Shown: piece by piece, positions 1 to 8,385 of the stretch
Numbering within the stretch: the stretch's first letter is position 1
Layout of the letters: the number at the start of each line of letters is the position of its first letter
The notes under the pieces: generated by a model
Told to the model about the DNA's origin: nothing
The model's input: only the letters and a program-made list of their open reading frames with translations
Database searches by the model: none
Translations under genes and position numbers: made by a program
NCBI RefSeq assembly: GCF_001422665.1
Contig: NZ_LMLU01000001.1
Span: 788,797 to 852,796, forward strand
Reading direction: 5' to 3'
DNA length: 64,000 bases
Source of the DNA: Arthrobacter sp. Leaf234
GTDB lineage: Bacteria; Actinomycetota; Actinomycetes; Actinomycetales; Micrococcaceae

Positions 1-1
1 C

Positions 2-724
2 GGCAGGGCCGAGGATGCCCAGGCGGACGGGGCGGACTGGATCATCCGGACGGCGGACGGCGCCTCGGTGCGCGGCAGGCACGTCGTCGTCGCCACGGGG
101 CTCCGCGACGAGCTGCCCGGGATCGGCGGGGCGCGGGAGGCCTGGGGGTGCGGCCTGCTGCAGTGCCCGTACTGCCATGGCTGGGAGGTCCGCGACCAGG
201 CGCTGGGAGTGCTCGGGTCCTCCTCCGAATCCGTGCAGCAGGCCCTGCTCGTCCGCCAGTGGTCGGAGGACGTCACCTTCTTCCCGCACGTGCTCGGCGC
301 GTTGTCCGACGATGACGAGCGCCGCCTCCGGTGCCGCGGTATCCGGATCGTCGGAGGGACCGTGCGCGGGCTCGTGCTGCAGGGCGGCGACGACGGCGGA
401 CCCCGGGCCGTCCGGGGCGTCGCGCTCGACGGCGGTGCGACCGTCCCGTGCTCCGCGGTCTTCTGCGAACCAGGGTCGGACGCCTTCCTGCCGCTGCTCG
501 AGGCGCTCGGATGCGCCATGCGGGACGACGGCTGCGTGACCACGGACGGGGTCGGACGGACTTCGGTCGAGCGGGTCTGGGCAGTGGGGAACGCCGCCGA
601 CCCGGCTGCGCAGCTGCTGCCGGCAGCGGGCGACGCCTATCGCGTCGCGGTGGCCATCAATGCCGTCATGGTGCGGGACGAGGCCGAGGCGTCCCTCGCG
701 TCGGAGGAAGCCGTCCGCGGATAG
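2..724 (+). CDS. Thioredoxin reductase-like FAD/NAD(P)H oxidoreductase (C-terminal part)
   Basis: The reading frame is open at the window edge, so the N-terminal FAD-binding Rossmann segment lies outside. What remains shows a beta strand and the ATG motif of the nucleotide-binding fold (VVVATG, about nt 89-106), then a CPYCHGWE motif (about nt 164-187), which is the redox-active CxxC of thioredoxin-reductase-like proteins. The C-terminal AVGNAAD segment with the AINA helix is the usual FAD contact region. Family members reduce a small disulfide substrate with NADPH. The CPYCHG(Y/W)E variant is typical of small actinobacterial homologues that are not the main thioredoxin reductase, so the partner is unknown. 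It ends just before a strong hairpin shared with the next gene, which converges on it. Confidence 0.85.
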   Translation, partial: GRAEDAQADGADWIIRTADGASVRGRHVVVATGLRDELPGIGGAREAWGCGLLQCPYCHGWEVRDQALGVLGSSSESVQQALLVRQWSEDVTFFPHVLGALSDDDERRLRCRGIRIVGGTVRGLVLQGGDDGGPRAVRGVALDGGATVPCSAVFCEPGSDAFLPLLEALGCAMRDDGCVTTDGVGRTSVERVWAVGNAADPAAQLLPAAGDAYRVAVAINAVMVRDEAEASLASEEAVRG

Positions 725-739
725 GGCCCCGGCATGGGG

Positions 740-768
740 CAGGGCCCCGGCTCGACGCCGGGGCCCTG
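740..768. terminator. Bidirectional hairpin terminator
   Basis: A perfect 12-bp stem (CAGGGCCCCGGC pairing with GCCGGGGCCCTG) with a 5-base loop sits between two convergent genes, so it can end transcription from both sides. There is only a short T run after it, as is common in high-GC genomes. Confidence 0.7.
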
Positions 769-786
769 TTCGCCGCCGAGGCCGAG

Positions 787-1227
787 TCAGCTCCTGCCGA
801 GGTCGGGACGGGTGGACTCGTCCTGCTCCTGGAAGGGGGTGTCCTCGACGGTGCGCGGATCACCGCCGCTCGGGCCCGTGGTGCCGCCGGCGCTGCCGGA
901 TCCACCACCCATGGCGCTCGCGGTGGGCGGGAGGTCCAGGGGAAGGTCCCCACTCGCGCCGACGTCCTTGCCCGGATCCTGCGGTGCCTCCGCACCGTCA
1001 GGACCTCCCGACCCGTCCTTCTTCAGGACTCCCTTGAGGGTGTCCTGGACCTTCGGCGTCGTGCTCTTCAGGGTGGCCGTCGTGGAGCTGACGGTGTCCT
1101 GGACCTTCGGACTGTTCCAGAGCTGCTGCGCCTTGCCCTTGATCTGCTCGTAGCTCTCCCGCCCGGCCCGCGTCCCGAGGACGTATCCGGCAGCCATTCC
1201 CGCTGCGAAAACGAGTTTGTTCTTCAC
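787..1227 (-). CDS. YtxH-domain-like small protein
   Basis: 146 residues. The N-terminus (KNKLVFAAGMAAGYVLGTRAG) has a glycine-rich hydrophobic helix followed by a basic GRESYEQI segment, the pattern of YtxH-type proteins seen in many actinobacteria. The middle (about 35-75) is a repeated helical stretch with two KVQDT segments and the C-terminal half is Gly/Pro/Asp-rich and probably unstructured. The GTG start at 1227 was chosen because AGGAG lies 7 bases upstream; a longer frame exists but lacks a site. No enzymatic role is known for the family; a membrane-associated or stress-related role is inference. Transcribed alone, towards the terminator at 740-768. Confidence 0.7.
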   Translation of the reverse strand: MKNKLVFAAGMAAGYVLGTRAGRESYEQIKGKAQQLWNSPKVQDTVSSTTATLKSTTPKVQDTLKGVLKKDGSGGPDGAEAPQDPGKDVGASGDLPLDLPPTASAMGGGSGSAGGTTGPSGGDPRTVEDTPFQEQDESTRPDLGRS

Positions 1228-1394
1228 GCTGTTCTCCTGTCGTCGGTCTGCAGTGCAATCGAATCTAGACCACGGCACCGGTGCGCCGCGAGCAGAGTTT
1301 CGCCGGCAGCGGTGCTGTAGACGGCCGGGGTTCCGATGGCGGGGGCCATGCGTGAGAATGGTGTGGAAAGCGCTATCCAACCGAAGGGTCACCA

Positions 1395-2663
1395 GTGCAC
1401 TCGGAGCTCGACGTCATCCGTCCCACCACCGATGTGCCGTCGGCGTCCCGGCATCGGGCCTTACCCGTCCTGGCGGCACTCGCCATGCTGCAGGTGATCT
1501 GGCCGCTCACCATGGATCTCTACCTGCCCTCCTTCCCGGCGATCCGCCGCGACTTCGGCGTGGACGAGGCGGCGGTCCAGCTCACGCTCACCGGCGCCTT
1601 CATCGGGATGGGCGTCGGTCAGCTCACGTCCGGGCCGGTGTCCGATGCGATCGGGCGAGCCCGCCCCCTCGCCGTGATGACGGTGCTCTACTGCGTCGCC
1701 ACGGCATCCTGCGCCCTGGCGCCCAGCCTGGGCTGGCTCATCGCGAGCAGGGCGGTCCAGGGCATGGGCTCCGCGGCGTGCGCCGTCATCGCCCTCGCGA
1801 TCGTCCGCGACCTCTACAGTGGCAGCCGGCTCCTCGTGTTCCTGGCCCGTCTGTCCATCGTCTCGGGGGTGTTCGTCGTGGCGTCGCCGGCGCTCGGCGC
1901 GCAGCTGCTCGGCGTCGTGGGGTGGCGCGGCCTGTTCTGGGCCCTGTTGGCCTACGGGGTGGTCCTGCTCTGCGTGGCCGGTGGGATCCTCCTCCGCAAC
2001 GAGACCCATACCGAGGAGCGCCGGCGCCTGCGGGAGGGCACGAGGCTGCGGGACGACTACGCTGCGCTGGCCACCGACGGGCGTTTCCGGTCCGTCGCGG
2101 TGGCCGGGGGGTTGCTCTTCGCCGCGATGATGGCCTTCATGGCCGGCAGCGCCTTCCTGGTGCAGGAGGTGTTCGGCCTGAGCCCCACGGAGTATGCACT
2201 CGTCTTCGCCGCTCAGGGGGCGCTCCTGGTGGTCGGCGCGCAGGTGGGCGCGCTGATCGCGCGCCGGGCCTCGCCCCTGATCACGGTGCGCGTCGGAGCG
2301 ATCGCCCTGGTGCTGGCGGCCTCAATCCTCGTCCTGAGCGTGGTGCTGCTGCCGGGCCTCGGACTCTGGGGCCTGGTGGGACCGGTCATGGGTTTCACTG
2401 CCGCGTTCGGCCTGATCAGTCCGGCCCTGCAGGCCACCGCGCTGGAGCGCCACGGGTCGCGTGCAGGGACGGCAGCCTCCCTGCTCGGCGCCGCGAACAT
2501 GGTGGGCGCTGCCGTGATCGCTCCGCTGACCGGTGCCTTCGGGCTGACGTCGCCGGTGCCGACGGCGGTCGTGATGCTCTGCTGCGCCGGAGTGGCCTGC
2601 CTGGTCCTGATGGTCTCGGGGCGGTCGTCGCGCCCATGGTCGGAGGCAGTCCCGGCGTCCTGA
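1395..2663 (+). CDS. Bcr/CflA-type MFS drug exporter
   Basis: 422 residues with twelve predicted hydrophobic segments. The first helix region contains the MDLYLPSFPAI motif characteristic of the Bcr/CflA subfamily of major facilitator drug:H+ antiporters, and the loop between helices 2 and 3 has the MFS signature GQLTSGPVSDAIGRARPL (about residues 73-90). Helix 5 region AVQGMGSAACAV fits motif C of exporters. Members expel bicyclomycin, chloramphenicol or sulfonamides; the actual substrate here cannot be read. The GTG at 1395 follows the divergent YtxH gene by 167 bases. Length is normal for the family (about 400). Confidence 0.88.
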   Translation: MHSELDVIRPTTDVPSASRHRALPVLAALAMLQVIWPLTMDLYLPSFPAIRRDFGVDEAAVQLTLTGAFIGMGVGQLTSGPVSDAIGRARPLAVMTVLYCVATASCALAPSLGWLIASRAVQGMGSAACAVIALAIVRDLYSGSRLLVFLARLSIVSGVFVVASPALGAQLLGVVGWRGLFWALLAYGVVLLCVAGGILLRNETHTEERRRLREGTRLRDDYAALATDGRFRSVAVAGGLLFAAMMAFMAGSAFLVQEVFGLSPTEYALVFAAQGALLVVGAQVGALIARRASPLITVRVGAIALVLAASILVLSVVLLPGLGLWGLVGPVMGFTAAFGLISPALQATALERHGSRAGTAASLLGAANMVGAAVIAPLTGAFGLTSPVPTAVVMLCCAGVACLVLMVSGRSSRPWSEAVPAS

Positions 2664-2693
2664 GTAAACCGGTACCTCAGGACACCGGCCCGG

Positions 2694-2945
2694 TCAGGAG
2701 GAGCGGCGGGCCGGCTCGACGACGTCGGGCAGGACGGGCGAGGACTCGGGGCGCCGGTCGCGCCGGTCCAGTTCCTCGGTCAGTTCCTCGTGGCGGATCT
2801 CGGTCTCGAGGGAGGGTTCGCCGTCGTGCGCGTACTCGTAGTCGAGTTCGCGGTGGATCTTGCTGTTCAGCACCTCGACCGTGGGGAGATCGAGCGCGGT
2901 GAGGTCTTCCGGGAAGTCCTCGGCGGGCGAGAGTCTTGTGCTCAT
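2694..2945 (-). CDS. Small acidic hypothetical protein
   Basis: 83 residues, rich in Glu, Asp and Arg, with no membrane segment or signal peptide. The middle (EVLNSKIHRELDYEYAHDGE) is predicted helical with several charged pairs. The ATG at 2945 is the first in-frame Met with a purine-rich leader. I do not recognise a family. It sits alone, convergent with the exporter before it (30-base gap) and divergent from the DNA glycosylase. The frame continues upstream without a stop, so the start could be earlier, but upstream residues are low-complexity Ser/Arg that look non-coding. Confidence 0.6.
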   Translation of the reverse strand: MSTRLSPAEDFPEDLTALDLPTVEVLNSKIHRELDYEYAHDGEPSLETEIRHEELTEELDRRDRRPESSPVLPDVVEPARRSS

Positions 2946-3289
2946 GGGGGCCTGTTCGGTGGTTCGGAGCGGACACGGGCGACCGGGCCCGCTTCTGGAC
3001 CACGCATGCCGGGAAGCCCGGCAAAGGTCGATGATATCGGTCGCCCGGCGAGAACGGAAGCCATCCGGCGGGGGATCGACGACGTGTGGACGGGAGCGAG
3101 CGGGGAGTCCGCCCGGCGTTCTCGACGCGGACGACGACGCGGACGATGACATGGACGATGACGTGGACGACGACGCGGACGACCGGACGGCGGCCGGGAC
3201 GCACGCCTGTCGGTGGCGGGCGGTACCGTAGCCCGGATCCATCCGCTCCCACCGCGCACAGCCCCGACGAGCAACGGCAGGGAGGCCCC
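2946..3289. promoter_or_regulatory. Divergent intergenic region with tandem repeat
   Basis: 344 bases without a convincing gene, between the divergent small acidic gene and the DNA glycosylase. It must hold both promoters, but no clear -35/-10 pair was found. Its main feature is the 12-base tandem repeat at 3124-3183. Confidence 0.5.
3124..3183. repeat. 12-bp tandem repeat (GACGAYGACRYG)
   Basis: About five units of a 12-base repeat, each built from GAC triplets and ending in ACG, ATG or GTG variants (for example GACGATGACATG, GACGATGACGTG). Units: 3130-3141, 3142-3153, 3154-3165, 3166-3177, with half units on each side. On the plus strand one frame would read as Asp-rich, but no good start precedes it. 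It lies about 107 bases before the glycosylase start. Confidence 0.75.
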
Positions 3290-4087
3290 ATGCCCGAGGG
3301 AGACAGCGTCTTCCGGCTCGCCGCGAGGCTGCGCAGGTCCCTCGACGGCCGCACGCTCGAGCGCGGCGACCTGCGCGTACCGGCGCATGCCACCGACGCG
3401 CTGGACGGCATGCGGCTGATGGAGCACGCCACCCACGGCAAGCACCTGCTGACCCGCTTCGACGGCGGCGTGACGCTCCACACCCACCTGCGCATGCAGG
3501 GCTCGTGGACGGTGACGGCGCCGGGCAGGTCGCTTCCCCGCGCGCTCCTGCCCGACGCCCGCGTCATCCTGACGGTGAGGGACGGGCCGACGGCCTACGG
3601 CCTGGCCCTGCCCGTCGTCGGCCTCGTGGCCACGCGCGCTGAACACGACGTCGTCGGGCATCTCGGGCCGGACCCGCTCCGTCCGGACTGGTCGGTCGAG
3701 GAGGCGGTGCGGAGGTTGCGACGCGACCCGGGCGAGCGGGTGGCGGCAGCCCTGCTCGACCAGCGCAACGTGGCGGGCTTCGGCAACCTGTGGGCCAACG
3801 AGCTCTGCTTCCTGCGCGGCGTGCACCCCGACACGGTGATGGCCGACGTCGACGTCCCGGCCCTCGTGGCGTTGGGCGCACGGTGCCTGCGCTTCTCGGC
3901 GACCCAGCCCGGCGCCCACCAGGTCACCACCGGCAGGACGCGGAAGGGGGAGCAACACTGGGTCGCGGGACGAGCCGGGAAGCCGTGCCTGCGCTGCGGC
4001 ACCACCATCCGTGTGCGGGCGGAGGTGCCCGGTGATCCGGGCCGTCGCCGGACCTGGTGGTGCCCGCGGTGTCAGCCCCTTCGCTGA
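3290..4087 (+). CDS. Fpg/Nei family DNA glycosylase (endonuclease VIII-like)
   Basis: 265 residues. The protein begins MPEGDS, giving Pro and Glu at the new N-terminus after Met removal; in this family the Pro forms the Schiff base and the Glu is catalytic. A lysine-containing THGKHLL segment near residue 50 and an HLRMQGSW segment match the N-terminal sandwich; the H2TH region contains LLDQRNVAGFGNLWANE. The C-terminus has a CxxC...CPRC zinc finger. The EGDS start and THGKHL resemble the actinobacterial Nei2 group, which removes oxidised pyrimidines, rather than MutM. The start is fixed by the required Pro-Glu and by the upstream GGGAGG. Confidence 0.92.
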   Translation: MPEGDSVFRLAARLRRSLDGRTLERGDLRVPAHATDALDGMRLMEHATHGKHLLTRFDGGVTLHTHLRMQGSWTVTAPGRSLPRALLPDARVILTVRDGPTAYGLALPVVGLVATRAEHDVVGHLGPDPLRPDWSVEEAVRRLRRDPGERVAAALLDQRNVAGFGNLWANELCFLRGVHPDTVMADVDVPALVALGARCLRFSATQPGAHQVTTGRTRKGEQHWVAGRAGKPCLRCGTTIRVRAEVPGDPGRRRTWWCPRCQPLR

Positions 4088-4128
4088 CGCGCGATGTGGG
4101 GGCCCGCGCCGTGAAGGAGGAGAGGACC

Positions 4129-5367
4129 TCAGCGCCTCGCGTCCAGGGCGGCAGCAAAGGCGTCGACCGACGCCGTGGAGCTGTCGATCCGCCAGTCCGC
4201 CTCCTTGGCGATGTGGAACCAGACCAGGCCGACCACGTCCGGCTGGGCAGAGAGGTATCCGAAGAGGTCCGTGATCCAGCGGGCCTTGGAGCCGCCGAGT
4301 TCGGAGGAGGACGTCTCGGCGATCACGATGGGCGTACCGGGTGCGAGGCGCCGCAGCTGCGCGAGGCCGTCCCCGAACAGCGCCGCAGGATCCTGCCAGC
4401 CGCTCCAGGACTGCGACGTACCCCAGTTGTAGCCGTCGAGGGCGACGACGTCGGCATAGCCCTGCCCCGGGTACAGGCCGTCCAGCGGGGTGGAGCCCCA
4501 GTAGGGCACGTTCGGGTTCCAGACCCAGCTGACATTCGTGGCTCCGGTGGACCGGACGACGTCGTGCACGTGGCGGTAGGCGGCCACGTAGTCTCCCGCA
4601 CCGTTCCCGTTGACGCCCTCGGACCACGGGTACCAGTCGCCGTTCATCTCGTGCCCGAACCGCAGGTAGACGGGCCGGCCCCACTGACCGAGGGCGCTGC
4701 CCCACTCACGCAGGTAGGCGTCGAAGTCGCCCGCGGCGATGCGGTCGAGCGAGTAGGCGGGCTGCTCCGTGCCGCCGCCCCAGGTCCACGGCTCCCATGT
4801 CAGCAGCGTCTCGGCACCCCGCGCCCTGACGGCCTCCAGCTCCGCGATGGGCGCGGGCTGGTTGAAGTCCTTGTAGGAGAGGACGATCGACGGAGCCTCG
4901 CCCGCCAGGGCTGCCACCTCGTCGAGCTCGCCCCCTGCGGCGGGACCGCCACCGGTGCCGACGCCGAAGCGGATGCCCTTGGAGGAGTCGGTCCCGGGCG
5001 CCGCCGCGAGGACCGTGTACCCGGTGGAGGCAGCGGCGCTGCCGACCGCTGCGCTGATGGTCACCGTCCCCGAACCGCCGGGCACGATCGACACCTGGAG
5101 GGTGCCGGTCGACGTCGTCGTGACCGCGACGCGGCTGGTGCCCGCGACGACGGTCCCCTTCGTGCGCTTGGGGAAGCCAGCACCCGTCACGGTGACGCCT
5201 GCGCCGGCTGTCCCGGCGGAGCTGCTCAGCGTGATCGTCGCCGCGGCGCCGGCCGGAGGAGGCGTGAGACCCACCATCAGCACGGCCACCGCAGTGAGGA
5301 GCAGCAGGATCCGGGCGGCGGCGGGGAGCGTGCCGGGCGGGAGGGGCTGGGCGGGGACGATGATCAT
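4129..5367 (-). CDS. Secreted GH26 glycoside hydrolase with N-terminal Ig-like domain
   Basis: 412 residues. Residues 1-42 form a signal peptide (basic start, hydrophobic core, AGA cleavage). Residues about 43-120 look like an IPT/TIG or Ig-like beta domain (ITLSSSAGTAGAGVTVTGAGF). Residues about 130-412 are a GH26 barrel: RFGHEMNGDWYPW carries the likely acid/base E240 and IVIAETSSSE the likely nucleophile E351. GH26 enzymes are mainly endo-beta-mannanases. The start at 5367 has GAGG 8 bases upstream and lies directly behind a c-di-GMP-I riboswitch, so synthesis is probably tied to c-di-GMP. Other GH26 activities (for example on mixed-linkage glucans) remain possible. Confidence 0.88.
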   Translation of the reverse strand: MIIVPAQPLPPGTLPAAARILLLLTAVAVLMVGLTPPPAGAAATITLSSSAGTAGAGVTVTGAGFPKRTKGTVVAGTSRVAVTTTSTGTLQVSIVPGGSGTVTISAAVGSAAASTGYTVLAAAPGTDSSKGIRFGVGTGGGPAAGGELDEVAALAGEAPSIVLSYKDFNQPAPIAELEAVRARGAETLLTWEPWTWGGGTEQPAYSLDRIAAGDFDAYLREWGSALGQWGRPVYLRFGHEMNGDWYPWSEGVNGNGAGDYVAAYRHVHDVVRSTGATNVSWVWNPNVPYWGSTPLDGLYPGQGYADVVALDGYNWGTSQSWSGWQDPAALFGDGLAQLRRLAPGTPIVIAETSSSELGGSKARWITDLFGYLSAQPDVVGLVWFHIAKEADWRIDSSTASVDAFAAALDARR

Positions 5368-5706
5368 GCGGGGTACCTCGCTGGTTCGGTAGCCCGGCTG
5401 ACCGCGTGGGTCCCGTGGCTTTGCGTCCCCGGCTCGCACCGGGTTTGCCTTTGTCGCCCGGCGGCCACCCGCCGGTCGTCCGTCCTCGTGGACTGCTTCC
5501 ATTCTCCCGCGCCCTACACGCCCCGGGGTGCGATTACCCCGAATTCTGCCGAAGGATTGGTGCAGGTCCGGCGCAGCGACTCCTCCGGTGCCCAGCACCT
5601 GCACCGCGCGGGGAAGCCCGGCACTGCTGTGCTTTTGGTGTGTCCTGGCCCACAATGGTCCTGTCGCGGTTGGAGGCACCCGCGACGGGTTGTGCTGGAG
5701 GGAACC
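5368..5706. other. Divergent intergenic region: riboswitch and promoters
   Basis: 339 bases between the divergent GH26 and peroxiredoxin-like genes. The part near GH26 is the c-di-GMP-I aptamer; the remaining 250 bases should hold both promoters, which I cannot place with confidence. CTGGAGGGA just before 5707 is the ribosome binding site of the plus-strand gene. Confidence 0.5.
5382..5460 (-). promoter_or_regulatory. Cyclic di-GMP-I (GEMM) riboswitch
   Basis: Read on the minus strand, the leader of the GH26 gene has the two most conserved GEMM blocks in order: AAAGGCAAACC, a short GC hairpin with a GCGA loop, then GGGGACGCAAAGCC, followed by the second stem that ends GGGCTACCGAACC. The GNRA-like loop and a tetraloop-receptor side are both present. 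The ribosome binding site GAGG (5376-5379) starts only a few bases after the aptamer, so control of translation or of a short terminator is plausible. In actinobacteria this class commonly precedes secreted wall- or polysaccharide-active enzymes. Confidence 0.85.
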
Positions 5707-6378
5707 ATGAAGCAGATACCGGCGTTCGCGCGCACCATTGCGTCTCAGGTGGACGGCTACAGGCCGGAATTCGAGGCACGGGTGGGGCCGGAACTCGCCG
5801 CGGTCTTCGCCCGCGAGCAGGAGGACCTCCGCCGCGCGGGACTGCCGGAGGGTATCGCCCGCGTCGGTGACCGGCTCCCGGATGCGGTCCTGCACGACGC
5901 CGCCGGCCGGATCGTGAGCCTGTCCACGGTGCTCGATGCCGCCGCCGCGATCATCGTCTTCTACCGCGGGTCCTGGTGTCCGTACTGCAGTATCGCGCTC
6001 AAGACCTACCAGCGGGAGCTCCGCCCCGTGGTCGAGGCCTTCGGGACCAGGCTGATCGCGGTCAGCCCGCAGGCGCCGGATGTGGCCGCGCGGGGAGGGC
6101 GACAGGCCGGACTGCACTTCGAGCTGTACTCCGACGAGGGCAATGCGCTCGCGGCGCACCTCGGCATCGTGACGACTCCCAGCCCGGAGTCGCTGCGGGC
6201 CCGGGAGGCCCTCGGCATCGACGTGGCGGGGAGCAACATGGACAGCACTGCCGCCATCCCGTTCCCCACGGTGGTCGTGGCCGATGCGACCGGCACCATC
6301 CGGCTGATCGACGTGCGGGTGGACTACACCACGCGGACGGAGACCTACGAGATCATCGACGCCCTCGTGGCGCTGTAG
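5707..6378 (+). CDS. AhpC/TSA-type peroxiredoxin-like protein
   Basis: 223 residues with a thioredoxin fold from about residue 50. The active-site stretch RGSWCPYCSIAL has a CxxC arrangement (CPYC) in the position where AhpC/TSA proteins carry the peroxidatic Cys, and the partner strand ends in FPTVVVADATG with a cis-Pro. It belongs to the peroxiredoxin-like group that reacts with thiols or peroxides in the cytoplasm; no signal peptide is present. The N-terminal 45 residues are helical and unique to this group. Start chosen for GGAGGGAACC directly upstream. It is divergent from the GH26 gene and not clearly part of the sugar pathway. Confidence 0.82.
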   Translation: MKQIPAFARTIASQVDGYRPEFEARVGPELAAVFAREQEDLRRAGLPEGIARVGDRLPDAVLHDAAGRIVSLSTVLDAAAAIIVFYRGSWCPYCSIALKTYQRELRPVVEAFGTRLIAVSPQAPDVAARGGRQAGLHFELYSDEGNALAAHLGIVTTPSPESLRAREALGIDVAGSNMDSTAAIPFPTVVVADATGTIRLIDVRVDYTTRTETYEIIDALVAL

Positions 6379-6478
6379 GTCCCCGCCGGCGGCCCGTCCT
6401 ACCGAGGCTGCCACCAGGGCCGATGCCGGTGCCTCTCCGGCCGGTCGGTCGGGCCGGGTCGAGCGAGGGTCCGCCCGG

Positions 6479-7768
6479 TCAGGCGAAGGAGACGGAGCGG
6501 AGGGACCGGGGTGACATGCGGTCCTGCAGGACGAGGGTCGCCGCGCCGAGTGCCGCGGCGTCGTTGCCGTTGACCGACAGGCGCACCTCGACCGGATGGA
6601 TGGCGCGCGCCATCGCCCGCCGGGAGAGCAGCCCGCTGATGATGTCCACATAGAAGGCGCCGGCCGTCGAGAACGCGCTCCCGGCGAGGACGATGAGCTG
6701 GAGATCGAGGAGGTTGACCATGGAGATCACGGCACTCGCCACGTACTCGGCAGAGTTCCGGATGAGCTGCAGGGCCACGGCGTCCCCGTCCGCCGCGGCG
6801 GTGCCGAGTGCGGCGAAGTCCTCGGAGATGACGCCTGTCAGGGGGATGCCCAGCTCGCCGCGCGCTGCCGCTTCTGCAGCCTGTGCGACGACGACGCGCG
6901 GACTCGCGTACAGCTCCAGGCACCCGATGTTGCCGCAGGGGCAGGGCAGTCCGCGGGCGTCGACGGTGACGTGGCCGATCTCGCCGACGTTCGAGCTGAC
7001 GCCCTGGTAGATGGTGCCGTCCATGACGATGCCCGAGCCGATACCGGAGCCCATGTAGACCGAGGCGTAGTTGGCATAGCCCTCGGTGGCTCCGAGCCAG
7101 TACTCGCCGATGGCGGCGGCGGTGGCATCGTTGTCGAATTCGCAGTGGAAGCCGGTGGTGGAGGTGAGGGCGCGCCGGATGGGGAAGTCGCTCCACGTCT
7201 CGAGCGAGGGCGCGTTCCGGACCGTGCCCGCTGCCCGGTCGAGCGGCCCCGGTGTGGCGATGCCCATGCCGACGATGCTCGTCCGGTCGACACCGGACTC
7301 GAGGATGAGGGCGTCGATGTCGCGGGTCATCCTGCTGACCACGGTCAGGGGCGAGGTTCCGCCCGGGCCGTCCACGCGTCGCCGCCCCACCACGTGGCCC
7401 CGCAGGTCCGAGATGATGTACGTGATGTAGTCCTGGCCGATGTGCAGTCCGACCGCCAGGCGCGACGCCGGATTGAGTTCCAGGAACATGCGTGGCTTGC
7501 CGCCTGTCGACTCGCCGCGGCCGGATTCGACGATGATGTCCTCGGTGAGGAGGGTGCGCACCAGGGTCGAGATGGTGGCCTGGGTCAGCCCGGTCTTCTC
7601 GGCGAGTTCGACCCGGCTGATGGGCCCGCTGGAGCGGATCAGGTCGATGATCTTGCCCCGGGAAGACTCGCGGCGGCGGGTCTTTTCGATCACGGTCAAT
7701 GGTAGCTCAGCGGCCAAGGAAGTTGAAGGAGCAACCTTTTGCGGGCCGGCCCCTGGAGGCATCGTCAC
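6479..7768 (-). CDS. ROK family transcriptional repressor
   Basis: 429 residues. Residues about 37-95 form a winged helix-turn-helix (SRVELAEKTGLTQATISTLV) and the rest is a ROK sugar-kinase fold: GIATPGPLD, a GSGIGSG phosphate loop, and the zinc motif with CPCGNIGCLE. Proteins with both parts (NagC/Mlc/XylR type) repress sugar operons and release DNA on binding a sugar. The GTG start at 7768 overlaps the TGA of the SGNH gene by 4 bases (GTGA), so the two are translationally coupled in one operon. Its targets probably include its own promoter and the ABC importer operon, where related inverted repeats occur. Confidence 0.9.
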   Translation of the reverse strand: MTMPPGAGPQKVAPSTSLAAELPLTVIEKTRRRESSRGKIIDLIRSSGPISRVELAEKTGLTQATISTLVRTLLTEDIIVESGRGESTGGKPRMFLELNPASRLAVGLHIGQDYITYIISDLRGHVVGRRRVDGPGGTSPLTVVSRMTRDIDALILESGVDRTSIVGMGIATPGPLDRAAGTVRNAPSLETWSDFPIRRALTSTTGFHCEFDNDATAAAIGEYWLGATEGYANYASVYMGSGIGSGIVMDGTIYQGVSSNVGEIGHVTVDARGLPCPCGNIGCLELYASPRVVVAQAAEAAARGELGIPLTGVISEDFAALGTAAADGDAVALQLIRNSAEYVASAVISMVNLLDLQLIVLAGSAFSTAGAFYVDIISGLLSRRAMARAIHPVEVRLSVNGNDAAALGAATLVLQDRMSPRSLRSVSFA

Positions 7769-8364
7769 GCTGCCCCCACGGTCCTCGACCAGGCTGCGGC
7801 GATCTCTCGGTGTCCGCTCTCGGTGGGGTGCACGCCGTCAGCGGCGAGGGCAGGGGCGCCGAGTGTCCGGGCCAACCGGTGGAGGATCGCGTCGATGGGT
7901 ACGAGGACTGCGCCGAACTCCTCGGCGAGCAGGTGTACGACCTCGATCCGCGGATCGAGGTCGTCCCGCCACCGCTCCTGGTCCTCGGTGACGGGAAGTA
8001 CGAAGGGTTCCAGGAGGACGATCCGCGTGGTCGAGGGAAGAGCCGAGAGCAGGAGCCGGTACCGCTCGGCGAAGGCGCCGTGATCCGAGCGCTCGCCGGT
8101 GTCCTGCAGGCGCCAGGTGTCGTTGATGCCGATCAGCACCGAGACGTGGTCCGGGTGCCGTGCGACGACGTCGACCTCCCATCGGTCGCCGAGGTCGGCG
8201 AGGCGGTCGCCGCCGACGCCCGCGTTGGCGACCCGGACACCCCGTGGGACGAGCGTCGACGCCAGCTCGCGGACGTAGCCGGAACCGAGCCCCGCCGGGT
8301 CCTCGCGCCGGCCGCAGTCGGTCACGCTGTCCCCGGCGAAGACCAGGGACCCATGGACGTCCAT
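7765..8364 (-). CDS. SGNH/GDSL hydrolase (probable esterase)
   Basis: 199 residues. Block I is FAGDSVTDCGR with the catalytic Ser, block II has the NAGVGGD glycine, block III GINDTW has the Asn, and block V DGVHPTESGH carries Asp and His. All catalytic elements are intact. No signal peptide, so it acts in the cytoplasm, for instance to deacetylate imported oligosaccharides; the link to acetylated mannan is inference from its operon with the ROK repressor and the neighbouring importer and mannosidase. The ATG at 8364 was preferred over one 15 bases upstream because AAAGGAG lies 6 bases before it. Confidence 0.85.
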   Translation of the reverse strand: MDVHGSLVFAGDSVTDCGRREDPAGLGSGYVRELASTLVPRGVRVANAGVGGDRLADLGDRWEVDVVARHPDHVSVLIGINDTWRLQDTGERSDHGAFAERYRLLLSALPSTTRIVLLEPFVLPVTEDQERWRDDLDPRIEVVHLLAEEFGAVLVPIDAILHRLARTLGAPALAADGVHPTESGHREIAAAWSRTVGAA

Positions 8365-8385
8365 CGGCACTCCTTTCATTGCTCA

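Noticed and set aside
3031-3231. Asp-rich open frame through the 12-bp repeat
   Set aside because: No ribosome site, atypical Arg-rich lead-in and only low complexity; it looks like a by-product of the repeat.
5368-6651. Long minus-strand frame joining GH26 to sequence opposite the peroxiredoxin-like gene
   Set aside because: The GH26 signal peptide, ribosome site and riboswitch place its start at 5367; the rest is opposite a real gene and is due to high GC content.
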